From the NCBI RefSeq assembly GCF_000337675.1, contig NZ_AOIB01000013.1, positions 192,234-256,233 of the forward strand: a stretch of DNA of 64,000 bases. The letters are read 5' to 3'. The stretch comes from Natronococcus amylolyticus DSM 10524 (lineage in GTDB: Archaea > Halobacteriota > Halobacteria > Halobacteriales > Natrialbaceae). The notes under the pieces were generated by a model, which saw only the letters and a list, made by a program, of their open reading frames with translations, made no database searches and was not told where the DNA came from. This document shows positions 36,515-44,604 of this stretch, piece after piece. Numbering within the stretch: position 1 is the first letter of the stretch; each line of letters opens with the position of its first letter. Made by a program: the position numbers and the translations under genes.

Positions 36515-37369
36515 ATGGCAGATCACTACGAGCAGACGCAGGACGAGATCAGTCCCGTAGACCTTCGATTCTCCGAAGACGAGATGAACGCACAGGTCGA
36601 TCACCTGACCAACTTCATCCGGGAGCGCGTCGACGCGATGGGTGCCGACGGCGCGGAGATCGCGCTCTCGGGCGGGATCGACAGCACGGCGACCGCCTAC
36701 CTCGCCGTCGAGGCGCTCGGCGCGGAGAACGTCCACGGCGTGCTCCTCCCCAAGGAGGTAAACGAGGACGAGAACATGAGCGACGCCGAACGCGTCGCCG
36801 AGGACCTGGGTATCGACTACGACGTGATCGGCATCGACTCGATCATGGAGGAGGTCCTGGCCCAGGGCGACGCCGAGACCGAGAACCCCTCCGAGGACGA
36901 GTGGGAAGGACGCTACGTCGGCAACACAAGCGCCCGCGTCCGGATGACGCTGATCTACCTGCTGGCCAACCGCGAGAACCGAATCGTGCTCGGCACCGGG
37001 AACCGCGCCGAACTCGGGACCGGCTACGTGACCAAGTACGGCGACGGCGGCGTCGACTGCAACCCGCTCGGCAACCTCTACAAGCAGCAGGTCCGACAGG
37101 TCGCAGCCCACCTGGGCGTCGACGAATCGGTCGTCCGGAAGACGCCGACCGGCGGGATGGTCGACTACGGCACCGACGAGGAAGAGATGGGGATGAGCTA
37201 CGACACGCTCGACGCCGTCCTCGCGTTCCACATCGACGGCAACCTCCCCGCGTCGGTGACGGCCCGACTGACCGACACCTCGATCGAGGCGGTCGAGCGC
37301 ATCCAAGAGTTCCATGAGGAAAGCGCCCACAAGCGGACGCCGCCAGCCGAACCTGAACCGCTGTTCTGA
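36515..37369 (+). CDS. nadE: NAD+ synthase
   Basis: 284-residue ATP-pyrophosphatase that amidates nicotinate adenine dinucleotide. The P-loop SGGIDS is at residues 52-57, followed by LGTGNRAE, the GYVTKYGDGGVD segment and the KTPTGGM loop. No glutaminase domain is fused, so it is ammonia-dependent. I use the ATG at 36515; a longer frame from 36476 lacks conserved residues. A T-rich stretch follows at 37393-37403 and may terminate the transcript. Confidence 0.94.
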   Translation: MADHYEQTQDEISPVDLRFSEDEMNAQVDHLTNFIRERVDAMGADGAEIALSGGIDSTATAYLAVEALGAENVHGVLLPKEVNEDENMSDAERVAEDLGIDYDVIGIDSIMEEVLAQGDAETENPSEDEWEGRYVGNTSARVRMTLIYLLANRENRIVLGTGNRAELGTGYVTKYGDGGVDCNPLGNLYKQQVRQVAAHLGVDESVVRKTPTGGMVDYGTDEEEMGMSYDTLDAVLAFHIDGNLPASVTARLTDTSIEAVERIQEFHEESAHKRTPPAEPEPLF

Positions 37370-37454
37370 GGCCTTCTCCTCTCGAGTCGCGTCGTTTTCT
37401 TTTCAACCCCGTACTCGGCAGCGGCGAGCTCTTAGATCGGCCGGCCGTCAGGCG

Positions 37455-38447
37455 TCAGGCCTCGAGATCGGAGTCGGAGCCGATCCCGGAGTCCGAACTG
37501 GCCCCGGAGTCGACGCCCAGGTCGCCCTCGAGCAGCTCCGTCGTCAGGTACTCGACGAACTTCTCGGGGTGTTCGGCGTGGGGGAGCTGGGTCGCGTAGT
37601 CGATGACCACGAGGTCGCGGTCGGCCGCGTCCGCGAGAGTCCGTCCCTCCCGCAGGGGTACGAGCTCGGCGTCACGCCCCCAGACGAGCGTGGTCGGCGT
37701 CTCGAGGGCGGCGAGTTCGGTCTGGAGGTCGAAGTCGGGGTCGAGCGTCCCCGCGACGAAGGAGGCAGGAGCGTACCGCGCGCCGGGCTGGTGGGCGCTC
37801 GTCCAGGCGTACTCGACCTCGTCGTCGTCGATCCGATCCGGGTTGTAGTAGCCGTCGCGGTCGTAGAAGTACCGGATCGACGGCTTGCTCGCTACCAGAT
37901 TGAACAGCGTCGTGCCGACGACGGGTGAGCGGATCAGCGATCGTAGCCATGGGCGGCTGTCGCCGGTGTCGCCAGTCGGGCTGATCAACACTAGGTGCGC
38001 GAACTCGCTGTCCGCGGCCGCGTCGACGGCGAACGTCCCGGTCAACGAGGACGCGATGACGATCGGCTCGTCGGTGACGTCGGCCGAGAAATCCCGAACG
38101 AACTCGGCGTACAGCCCCGCAGAGTAGACCAGCGGCGGCCGCTCGGAGCGGCCGAAGCCGGGCAGGTCGACGGCGACGACGCGGTAGTTCTCGGCCAGCA
38201 GCTCGATGAGAGGTTCGAACTCGTAGTTGCTGGCGCCGGCGTGGATCCCGTGGAGCAGCAGTAGATCGTCGTCGTTCGGATCGCCGGCGACGGTGTAACT
38301 CACTTCCATCCCCCGCCAGCGGTACGTTCGCTCGAGGCCGGGTAGTCCGTGCTCGAACTGGCTGGCGCGGCGCTTCAGGAGTCGGTTGCCGAGTACGGCC
38401 GCCCCGGCGGTACCGACGAGACCTCCCAGAACTGTTCGGATTCGCAT
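37455..38447 (-). CDS. Alpha/beta-fold hydrolase
   Basis: 330 residues. A short N-terminal hydrophobic segment (VLGGLVGTAGAAVLG) could anchor it or mark a non-cleaved signal; the hydrolase core follows with the oxyanion-loop HGIHAG, DLPGFGRS, and a nucleophile elbow SSLTG at which Gly-x-Ser-x-Gly is replaced by Ala-Ser-Ser-Leu-Thr. A late Asp is followed by a His in QLPHAEHPEKF. It ends with a Ser/Asp-rich tail. Substrate unknown. Confidence 0.82.
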   Translation of the reverse strand: MRIRTVLGGLVGTAGAAVLGNRLLKRRASQFEHGLPGLERTYRWRGMEVSYTVAGDPNDDDLLLLHGIHAGASNYEFEPLIELLAENYRVVAVDLPGFGRSERPPLVYSAGLYAEFVRDFSADVTDEPIVIASSLTGTFAVDAAADSEFAHLVLISPTGDTGDSRPWLRSLIRSPVVGTTLFNLVASKPSIRYFYDRDGYYNPDRIDDDEVEYAWTSAHQPGARYAPASFVAGTLDPDFDLQTELAALETPTTLVWGRDAELVPLREGRTLADAADRDLVVIDYATQLPHAEHPEKFVEYLTTELLEGDLGVDSGASSDSGIGSDSDLEA

Positions 38448-38493
38448 ACCGATTCGTACCGCGGCGAACGCCTTATGCCTGCGGTTGGCACAG

Positions 38494-39567
38494 CTACGGG
38501 TTCCGAGTCTCGAGCTCCGCGAGGCAGTCCTCGACCGGCGACAGCACCTCGTCGGCGACGGTGTAGGGGTCGGTCTCGCCCGCCGCGACCGCGGCCGCGA
38601 GGTCGTCGATCCCGCCCGCGCGCTCGAGTTCCGCCTCGAGCATGGTATGGACGTCTTCCCGGAGCAGGGTTCGGATCTCTTCGGCCGAGCGCTGACGGGC
38701 CTTCTCCGCGCGGGCGCCGGAGTCGACGAGGTACTCGCGGTGGGCCGCCAGCTCGTCGATGAACTCGTCGACGCCGGTGCCGTCGGTGGCGACCGTCTCG
38801 ACGATGGGCGTCGTCCACGTCGCGCGCTTTTCGGGGTCGTCCTGCGTCGCGACCGCGGAGCCGCCGCCGTCGCTCCCCGCGTCGGCGCCGTGGTGACCGC
38901 TCCCGCCGAATCCGCCCCCGGAGTCGAGTTCGATCATCTCCCGGAGCTCCTGGACCGTTCGATCGGTGCCGGGACGGTCGGCCTTGTTGACGACAAAGAC
39001 GTCCGCGATCTCGAGGATGCCCGCCTTCAGCGTCTGGACGTCGTCGCCCGACCCCGGCGGGACGAGCACGGCGACCGTGTCGGCGGTGCGAACGATGTCG
39101 ATCTCGTTCTGGCCGGCGCCGACGGTCTCGATGATGATCTTGTCCTTTCCGAAGGCGTCCATCGCCTTCACGGCGTCCGCAGTGGCGGTCGAGAGCCCGC
39201 CCAGCGTCCCGCGGGCGCTCATCGAGCGCACGAAGACGTCCATGTCTCCAACCGTCGAGGCCATCCGGATCCGGTCGCCGAGCACCGCCCCGCCGGTGAA
39301 CGGCGAGGAGGGGTCGATCGCGATGACGCCGACGGTCTCACCGCGCTCGCGGTAGGTCTCGGCGAGCTTGTCGACCAGCGTCGACTTCCCCGCGCCGGGA
39401 CTGCCCGTGATCCCGATGACCTCGGCCTCGCCCGTGTGGGCGTACAGCTCGGAGATCAGCTCCCGGTAGCCCGGCGCGCGGTTCTCGATCTTCGAGATCG
39501 TCCGGGCCAGCGCGCGGTGTTTGCCCTCGAGGAGCTCCGCCAGCAACGTTTCGTCGTCGGCGTTCAT
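38494..39567 (-). CDS. meaB: Methylmalonyl-CoA mutase-associated GTPase MeaB
   Basis: 357-residue GTPase that gates cofactor loading and protects the B12-dependent methylmalonyl-CoA mutase. Walker A GSPGAGKST, the switch region DPSSPFTGGA, LGDR, and NKAD for guanine are visible. A Gly/His/Ser-rich insertion of about 30 residues (starting near LDSGGGFGGSGHH) lies after NKAD and is absent from typical family members. Its ATG overlaps the stop of the B12-binding gene by four bases. Confidence 0.93.
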   Translation of the reverse strand: MNADDETLLAELLEGKHRALARTISKIENRAPGYRELISELYAHTGEAEVIGITGSPGAGKSTLVDKLAETYRERGETVGVIAIDPSSPFTGGAVLGDRIRMASTVGDMDVFVRSMSARGTLGGLSTATADAVKAMDAFGKDKIIIETVGAGQNEIDIVRTADTVAVLVPPGSGDDVQTLKAGILEIADVFVVNKADRPGTDRTVQELREMIELDSGGGFGGSGHHGADAGSDGGGSAVATQDDPEKRATWTTPIVETVATDGTGVDEFIDELAAHREYLVDSGARAEKARQRSAEEIRTLLREDVHTMLEAELERAGGIDDLAAAVAAGETDPYTVADEVLSPVEDCLAELETRNP

Positions 39568-39980
39568 CGGTCGGGAGCGTTCTCGCGGACGAATTCGATC
39601 GTTTCCTCGATCGACGTCCCCGGGCCGAAGATCGCGGAGACGCCCTCGGCCTCGAGCTCGGGACGGTCCTCCTCGGGGATGACGCCGCCGACCAGGACGA
39701 GGGTGTCGTCCTTCGCGTCGTACTCCTCGAGTCCGTTCATGATCTTCGGGACGAGCGTGTCGTGGGCGCCCGAGAGGATCGAGATCCCCAGCACGTCGAC
39801 GTCCTCCTGGACGGCGGCCTGGACGATCTCCTCGGGGGCCTTGTGCAGCCCCGAGTAGACGACCTCGAACCCGGCGTCGCGGAACGCGCGCGCGATGACG
39901 TGTGCCCCGCGGTCGTGCCCATCGAGACCGACTTTGGCGACCAGACAACGGATCGACTCCTGCTCCGGTTCACTGCTCAT
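39564..39980 (-). CDS. Methylmalonyl-CoA mutase small (B12-binding) subunit
   Basis: 138 residues. Cobalamin binds through DxHxxG (Asp20, His22, Gly25 in GLDGHDRG), followed by the usual SGLHKAPEEIV, SILSGAH and GGVIPEEDRPEL segments. In haloarchaea the mutase is split into a large catalytic subunit, encoded elsewhere, and this one. With MeaB it forms the coupled pair for propionyl-CoA metabolism. A TTAAAG box about 25-30 bases upstream on the minus strand fits a leaderless start. Confidence 0.93.
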   Translation of the reverse strand: MSSEPEQESIRCLVAKVGLDGHDRGAHVIARAFRDAGFEVVYSGLHKAPEEIVQAAVQEDVDVLGISILSGAHDTLVPKIMNGLEEYDAKDDTLVLVGGVIPEEDRPELEAEGVSAIFGPGTSIEETIEFVRENAPDR

Positions 39981-40210
39981 ACGCTCCCTTCCCGAGCCGG
40001 CTGTTTGACTTTAACGGAAATTCCTGCAGATTTCCTCGCCCCGGTTCCCCCGTCAGCGGAGGATCGGTTCGGACGCGGCCGAAACGGTACCGAACCGGAC
40101 AGGTTCCGGCAGTCGTGACAACAACCACCATTCCGAACCAAAGGCCTAAGAGCGAAACCAGCTTACATTCACCCAATGAGTATCGTACATCTATTGCGGA
40201 GGGATCTCTC

Positions 40211-40882
40211 ATGGGCGTCGAAATAAAAGAAACCCGAGTAACCGACGCCGAGTTCGAGGCGATGCAGGAGTTCGTCTTCGAGTATCTCGCCGCAAGCGTC
40301 GAGAAAGAGGAGGAAGGCGGACGGATGCGCTGGTACCCCTGGCACTCCGCGGAGTACCGACACAACCACATCCTCAACGTCGTTTCGCTGGCCGAGGAGA
40401 TCGCCCGGAAGGAGGGCGCCGACGTCGACATCACCCGCGTCGCCGCGCTCTTTCACGACGTGGCGAAACTCGAGACCGACCAGGACCTCCACCCGGAGGC
40501 CGGCGCCCGCGTCGCCCGCGAGTACCTCGAGTCCCGCGCGGAGTACCCCGACTCGTTTATCGACCAGGTGTGTCGCGCCGTCGAACAGCACGCCTACCAG
40601 GGCGACCTGAACGACGTCTCGCTCGAGACCCAGTGTCTGATCGAGGCCGACCTGCTCGACAAGATCGGCGCCAACGGCACCGCCCTGATGCTGTTGCGGA
40701 TGGGCTACGAGGCCCGCACGCACATGGACACCGACGAGATGGTCGAGCGCGTCTTAGAGCGCGGCTACGACGCCGCCTCGCGGGTCGAGAGCGACACCGC
40801 CGAGGGGATCGCCCACCAGCGACTCAAGCGCGTCAAGTGGTTCCGCGAGTGGCTCGAGGACGAGATCGCGGCGATGGGTTGA
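40211..40882 (+). CDS. HD-domain phosphohydrolase
   Basis: 223 residues starting MGVEIKETRVTD. Metal ligands are in RHNHILNV and FHDVAK, with AVEQHAY and the Asp of LIEADLLDKIGANG later, all of the HD superfamily. Such proteins hydrolyse nucleotides or nucleic-acid ends; no substrate is assignable. A Shine-Dalgarno-like GGAGGG sits 7 bases before the ATG at 40211, which settles the start against longer in-frame extensions. A T-rich stretch after the stop near 40900 may terminate it. Confidence 0.87.
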   Translation: MGVEIKETRVTDAEFEAMQEFVFEYLAASVEKEEEGGRMRWYPWHSAEYRHNHILNVVSLAEEIARKEGADVDITRVAALFHDVAKLETDQDLHPEAGARVAREYLESRAEYPDSFIDQVCRAVEQHAYQGDLNDVSLETQCLIEADLLDKIGANGTALMLLRMGYEARTHMDTDEMVERVLERGYDAASRVESDTAEGIAHQRLKRVKWFREWLEDEIAAMG

Positions 40883-40946
40883 CCGGCCGTCGAACGACCC
40901 GTTTTTAGGTGGAGATCGACGCCTCGAGCGACGCGTCCGGCCCGTC

Positions 40947-41621
40947 TCAGGCGAGTCCCATTGCCCCAACCGCGAGGAAGACGACGCCGAAGCCCGCCAG
41001 CACGAGTGCGCTGCCGGCGGCGACGATCGGCGCCAGTGCGTCGACCCGCCGACCGGCCGACACCAGCCCCGCGGGGTAGAGGACGATCCAGACTGCGATC
41101 CCGCCGAAGAAGCCGGCCAGCAGCGCGGGCGAGCCGGTCTCGACGACGAGCGCTCCCTCGAGGGCGGCGCCGACGGCCGGGACGTGTGCGAGGACGTCCA
41201 GCGACCCCGGTCGGAGCAGGCCGACGCCCGCGGTGAGCCAGAACCCGATCTGGTAGGGGTTGGTCAGCGACAGCGCGAACGTCTTGCGAAAGCCGGTCGA
41301 CGTCGCGTGGCCCCCGTCGGTAAAGGAGGTCGCGGCCCGCGCCTCCCGGATCGCGCCGACGGCGAAGTAACACATGAGCAGTCCGCCGAGCAGGTAGAGC
41401 ACGGGGCGGACGAGCGGGTAGCGATCGATCACGGCCACGACGCCGGCCAGCGTCAGGACGAAAAAGAGCACGTCGGCGAGCATCGCGCCCAGCCCCGCCC
41501 AGAAGCCGGCCGACCAGCCACGGACGACGCTCTCCTCGGCGATGATGGCGTTCATCGGTCCCGGCGGGGCGGCGAGTGCGATGCCGAAGAGGACGCCGGC
41601 GAGCGCGGTTGCGACTGGCAC
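40947..41621 (-). CDS. LysE-family translocator
   Basis: 224 residues with six hydrophobic segments. The LysE/RhtB hallmark PPGPMNAIIAEESVVRGW is near the N-terminus, followed by GLGAMLADVLFF and a NPYQIGFWL segment. Family members export amino acids or related small solutes; the substrate cannot be told. The GTG at 41621 (MPVATALAGVLFG) lies just before the first helix and is preferred, as the longer in-frame ORF adds a Ser/Arg-rich non-membrane part. Confidence 0.87.
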   Translation of the reverse strand: MPVATALAGVLFGIALAAPPGPMNAIIAEESVVRGWSAGFWAGLGAMLADVLFFVLTLAGVVAVIDRYPLVRPVLYLLGGLLMCYFAVGAIREARAATSFTDGGHATSTGFRKTFALSLTNPYQIGFWLTAGVGLLRPGSLDVLAHVPAVGAALEGALVVETGSPALLAGFFGGIAVWIVLYPAGLVSAGRRVDALAPIVAAGSALVLAGFGVVFLAVGAMGLA

Positions 41622-41673
41622 GGTGTTCGGTCTCCTCTCCGTCGCCGATCGTGAAAAACGACGCGTTCGACGG

Positions 41674-41826
41674 CTACTCGAGGCTGCCGGGAACGAACTG
41701 GCAGCCACAGGGCGAGGCCACACCCTCGGTCGGCCCGGTCAGCGTTACCGTTACGATCGGCCGCCCACAGACGGGGCAGTCGGGAAGCGTTCCCGAGGAC
41801 GTCGAGTCGGCGGCGTCGCGGGTCAT
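41674..41826 (-). CDS. Small CPxCG zinc-finger protein, 50 residues
   Basis: MTRDAADSTSSGTLPDCPVC starts a compact protein whose cysteines (CPVCG and the late CGC) can bind one zinc. It is one of the small CPxCG-type micro-proteins common in haloarchaea, few of which have known roles. Stop is TAG at 41674-41676. It ends some 50 bases before the LysE gene on the same strand, so it may share the transcript. Confidence 0.7.
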   Translation of the reverse strand: MTRDAADSTSSGTLPDCPVCGRPIVTVTLTGPTEGVASPCGCQFVPGSLE

Positions 41827-42069
41827 CGCTCACCCCAGTTAGAGGCCTGCAACCGTCTCGAGCGAGGCATCGAACGTGTCGCGCGGTCGTGGATCATGGA
41901 TTTGGCTCGGTTCCCACTCGAGACGGTGGCTCCCGAGTCGGCGTTCGACTGAACGTTCACCCGAGCGGCCTTATTCCTACTGGTGATTATCGTTCGCTGC
42001 GTCGTGACCGCTTCGCGGCTGTGTCGGACGGCAGGTAACTCTTTGCCGTCGACGCCCGATACTGCGCGT

Positions 42070-42150
42070 ATGGATCGACTCCGCGACCGTCCGTCGGCGG
42101 GTACGCTCCGGAGCCGACGTCCGGGGACGGCGAGGGTGCGATGGGACTGA
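42070..42150 (+). CDS. Short Arg-rich frame overlapping the first thioredoxin-like gene
   Basis: MDRLRDRPSAGT continues for 14 residues, Arg-rich, and its stop lies 10 bases inside the next gene in a different frame. A similar frame precedes the second thioredoxin-like gene. It could be a leader ORF that couples translation, or only chance; no function is assigned. Confidence 0.25.
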   Translation: MDRLRDRPSAGTLRSRRPGTARVRWD

Positions 42151-42782
42151 GACGCCGGACGCTGCTCGTGGTCGCCGGGGCGAGCGCGGTCGCGGGCTGT
42201 CTCGAGGACGACGCAGCGGACGATTCCGACCCCGACGGCAGCGATGATGACGGCGGCGGCGACGAGCCCGAATCGCCGCCGTTCGAGCTGCGAACGGTCG
42301 ACGCACCCGGCAGCGAGGCCGGAACGACGACCGTCCCGGGCGAGGGACAGGTCACGTTTCTCAACCCGACCCGAACGCTGTGTCCGACGAGCGAGGGGCT
42401 GATCGAGACGATCGGCGACGCCAGAGCCGACCTCGAGTCCCGGTACGATGTCGGACCTGACGGCGACGTTCGGTTCGTCTCGATGGTCGACCCCCGCTCC
42501 GGCCCGAATCCGTCCGAGGAAGAGCTGGCCGACTGGTGGGTCGAACACGGCGGCGAGTGGACGGTCGGGATCGACGAGGACGGAACGATCAACGACTACT
42601 ACGAGGTCAACGGGTTCCCGACAGTGCTGGCTCTCGACGCCGACGGCGAGGTCCACTGGCGCGACACGGGCGGCACCGGCGCCAGCAACATGGTGACCGG
42701 AATCGAGCGCGCCCTCGAGGCCGAGTCCGAAGCTCCGGACCCGGAGGACGCATCCGACGACGCGAACGAGTCGACGGAGTGA
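42141..42782 (+). CDS. Exported thioredoxin-like lipoprotein with CxxS site
   Basis: 213 residues. A Tat signal (RRRTLLVVAG) ends in a lipobox at Cys20. After an acidic linker, residues about 48-190 form a thioredoxin-like fold; the active-site position is CPTS (Cys81, Ser84), so the resolving Cys is replaced. A cis-Pro (NGFPTV) is kept. It resembles the downstream gene strongly (DARADL/DARAEL, EELADWWVEHGGEW against DLQEWWETHGGNG). It may act as a trapping or monothiol exported reductase rather than a disulfide reductase. Confidence 0.8.
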   Translation: MGLRRRTLLVVAGASAVAGCLEDDAADDSDPDGSDDDGGGDEPESPPFELRTVDAPGSEAGTTTVPGEGQVTFLNPTRTLCPTSEGLIETIGDARADLESRYDVGPDGDVRFVSMVDPRSGPNPSEEELADWWVEHGGEWTVGIDEDGTINDYYEVNGFPTVLALDADGEVHWRDTGGTGASNMVTGIERALEAESEAPDPEDASDDANESTE

Positions 42783-42825
42783 CCGAATCGGAGAACCCTT
42801 TTTCGTCCGGATCGTACGCGTGAGC

Positions 42826-42894
42826 ATGAACGACCGTCCCGCTCGTCGACCGATCGCCCGCGTCGATCGCCTTCGAGGGGTGAGCGTCCGATGA
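42826..42894 (+). CDS. Short Arg-rich frame overlapping the second thioredoxin-like gene
   Basis: MNDRPARRPIARVDR continues to a stop that overlaps the next ATG by ATGA (42891-42894); 22 residues in total. It mirrors the short frame before the first copy in being Arg-rich and overlapping the start. Weak evidence only. Confidence 0.25.
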   Translation: MNDRPARRPIARVDRLRGVSVR

Positions 42895-43589
42895 GGCGGC
42901 GCGACCTCGTCGCCGGGATCGGTAGCCTCGGCGTGCTCGCGGGCGCAGGGTCGATCGTGCGCTACGGCCCGCCGTCAGTTGGCGGTGACGGCGATACCGA
43001 CGGCGAGATCGAGGACGACGGGGACGAGGACGAGGAGTGGCCGATCGAGGTCGAGACGATCGAGGCCCGCGGAAGCGAGGCCGGGACGGTGACCGTCCCC
43101 TCCGAGGACGTCATGGTCCTCATGTTCTTCGTCAACGGCTGTGGCAACTGCCAAGTCCAGGCCGGACGGCTCGCCGACGCCAGGGCCGAGCTCGAGGCCG
43201 AACACGGCGAGGACGTCCGGTTTCTCTCGTTGACGTACGACGATGAAGAGCAGTTCCCACCCGACGATCTCCAGGAGTGGTGGGAAACCCACGGCGGGAA
43301 CGGCTACGTGAGCTACGACGCCTCGAGACCGATGCAGGAGTACGCAGCCGTCGGCTACCCCGTGACGATCGTCGTCGACCCCGACGGGGAGGAACACTGG
43401 CGCGAGACGGGAACTACCGACGGAAGCGAGATCGCGTCGGCGGTCGAGAACGTTCTCGAGGCGACGGCCGACGAGAACGACGAGGAGTCGAACGGAAACG
43501 AGTCGTCGGACGGCGACGCTGCGAACGAGAGCGACGGCGCGGACGACGAAGCGGAGACAGCCGAAGACGACCCCGAGGGGTCGGACTGA
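42891..43589 (+). CDS. Exported thioredoxin-like protein with CGNC site
   Basis: 232 residues, with an RRRDLVAGIGSLG Tat-like N-terminus but no lipobox Cys. A TlpA-like thioredoxin fold follows; Cys84 and Cys87 form CGNC and cis-Pro is in VGYPVT. The protein ends in a long acidic tail rich in Asp, Glu, Asn and Ser. It is a tandem duplicate of the upstream gene; together they may form an exported thiol/disulfide pair. Confidence 0.82.
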   Translation: MRRRDLVAGIGSLGVLAGAGSIVRYGPPSVGGDGDTDGEIEDDGDEDEEWPIEVETIEARGSEAGTVTVPSEDVMVLMFFVNGCGNCQVQAGRLADARAELEAEHGEDVRFLSLTYDDEEQFPPDDLQEWWETHGGNGYVSYDASRPMQEYAAVGYPVTIVVDPDGEEHWRETGTTDGSEIASAVENVLEATADENDEESNGNESSDGDAANESDGADDEAETAEDDPEGSD

Positions 43590-43759
43590 TCGTCTCGAGT
43601 CGCCACCGTTCCTGGACGGCTTTGTGACCGACCTGGCGACTGTCGAAAGTTCCGTCTTAGGGGGAAGACCGATAGTGGAATCTGCCCTCTCGACGCGGTC
43701 GCCGTTCTCAAGATGGGTAGATCGAAATAGCGGTCCAGCTGGCACAATAGCTAAGTTCT

Positions 43760-43779
43760 GTGTGTACGAATGTACACAC
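43760..43779. promoter_or_regulatory. Palindromic operator abutting the toxin-antitoxin start
   Basis: GTGTGTAC-GAAT-GTACACAC is a perfect 8+4+8 inverted repeat whose last base directly precedes the GTG start codon at 43780. It lies between an AT-rich promoter-like stretch and the antitoxin gene, the position expected for autoregulation by a ribbon-helix-helix antitoxin. Confidence 0.7.
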
Positions 43780-44082
43780 GTGAGTTCGAGCAAACGAGTC
43801 CAGTTCCGCGCGCCCGAACAGTTGATCGAACAGGCGGATATCCTGGCGACGGCAGCGGACCGCGACCGAACGGACGTGATCATCGAGGCACTTCGTTCGT
43901 ATCTGCGTGAATCGTCCGAGAGCGATGACGTGAAGCGTGATATCGCTAACGCGTACTACGACGGAACCATTCAGTACGACGAAATGAAGGCGGTTCTCGG
44001 ACCAAAAGAAGCCGAGAACCTTCGACTGCTCAAGGACCAGCTCGAGGATGACGAGCTCGCGGAAGACGTTGCGAACCTATAG
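43780..44082 (+). CDS. Ribbon-helix-helix antitoxin
   Basis: 100 residues: MSSSKRVQFRAPEQLIEQAD starts a CopG-type RHH with the basic beta strand KRVQFRAP, then a helical toxin-binding half (YYDGTIQYDEMKAVLGPKEA). It probably neutralises the downstream PIN toxin and represses the operon at the palindrome. The start is GTG at 43780; an in-frame extension to 43624 is non-coding in character. The surrounding 1 kb is visibly more A/T-rich than its neighbours, which suggests horizontal acquisition. Confidence 0.82.
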   Translation: MSSSKRVQFRAPEQLIEQADILATAADRDRTDVIIEALRSYLRESSESDDVKRDIANAYYDGTIQYDEMKAVLGPKEAENLRLLKDQLEDDELAEDVANL

Positions 44083-44583
44083 ATGGTCGTCGTCGCAGAT
44101 ACATCCGCTCTCGTCAGCCTCGCAATTGCGAGCAACGAGCGTCCGATTCGGCTCCTCTTTACGGAGTACGACGTTCAGGTTCCGCCCGCAGTCGTTGAAG
44201 AACTCGAGGAGATCGCTGCCCACGACGATGCGCATGCGGAGGCAGCAACGCGGGTACTTGGTCACCTGGCCGAAGAGCATATCCGGCAACCGAGTGAGCA
44301 GCCGGAGTATCCACTCGACGAGGGTGAAACGGCGGCTATCGCGCTCGCGAACGAGGTGAACGCCGAGATATTCCTGTGTGACGAGTACGGTGAACTCTCG
44401 ACGGTGCACGCGCTCTTATCGGGTTCCCGGCTTCTCACGACGCCCAAGATGATCGAAGCACTCGTTGTGCGGGACGTTCTTTCGGCCGAGGACGCACGAG
44501 TAGCGCTTTCGGAGATGGTGGATGAGCGAAGTTGGCGCAACAATTCGTACGTCCGGCAGTTTCTTGCTCGCTTCCGGGATTGA
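44083..44583 (+). CDS. PIN-domain toxin (DUF3368/VapC-like)
   Basis: 166 residues. The PIN fold is shown by the N-terminal acidic Asp in VVVADTSALVSLA, the second acidic patch DEGETAAIALA and FLCDEYGE. These residues coordinate metal in ribonucleases that cleave tRNA or rRNA. Its ATG directly abuts the antitoxin stop (TAG then ATG, no spacer). The gene ends 21 bases from convergent topA. Confidence 0.85.
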   Translation: MVVVADTSALVSLAIASNERPIRLLFTEYDVQVPPAVVEELEEIAAHDDAHAEAATRVLGHLAEEHIRQPSEQPEYPLDEGETAAIALANEVNAEIFLCDEYGELSTVHALLSGSRLLTTPKMIEALVVRDVLSAEDARVALSEMVDERSWRNNSYVRQFLARFRD

Positions 44584-44604
44584 ATCCCGGAGCCCGTACC
44601 GACG

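Noticed and set aside
40176-40226. 16-codon frame overlapping the HD-domain gene start
   Set aside because: It contains the Shine-Dalgarno region of the real gene and has no other support.
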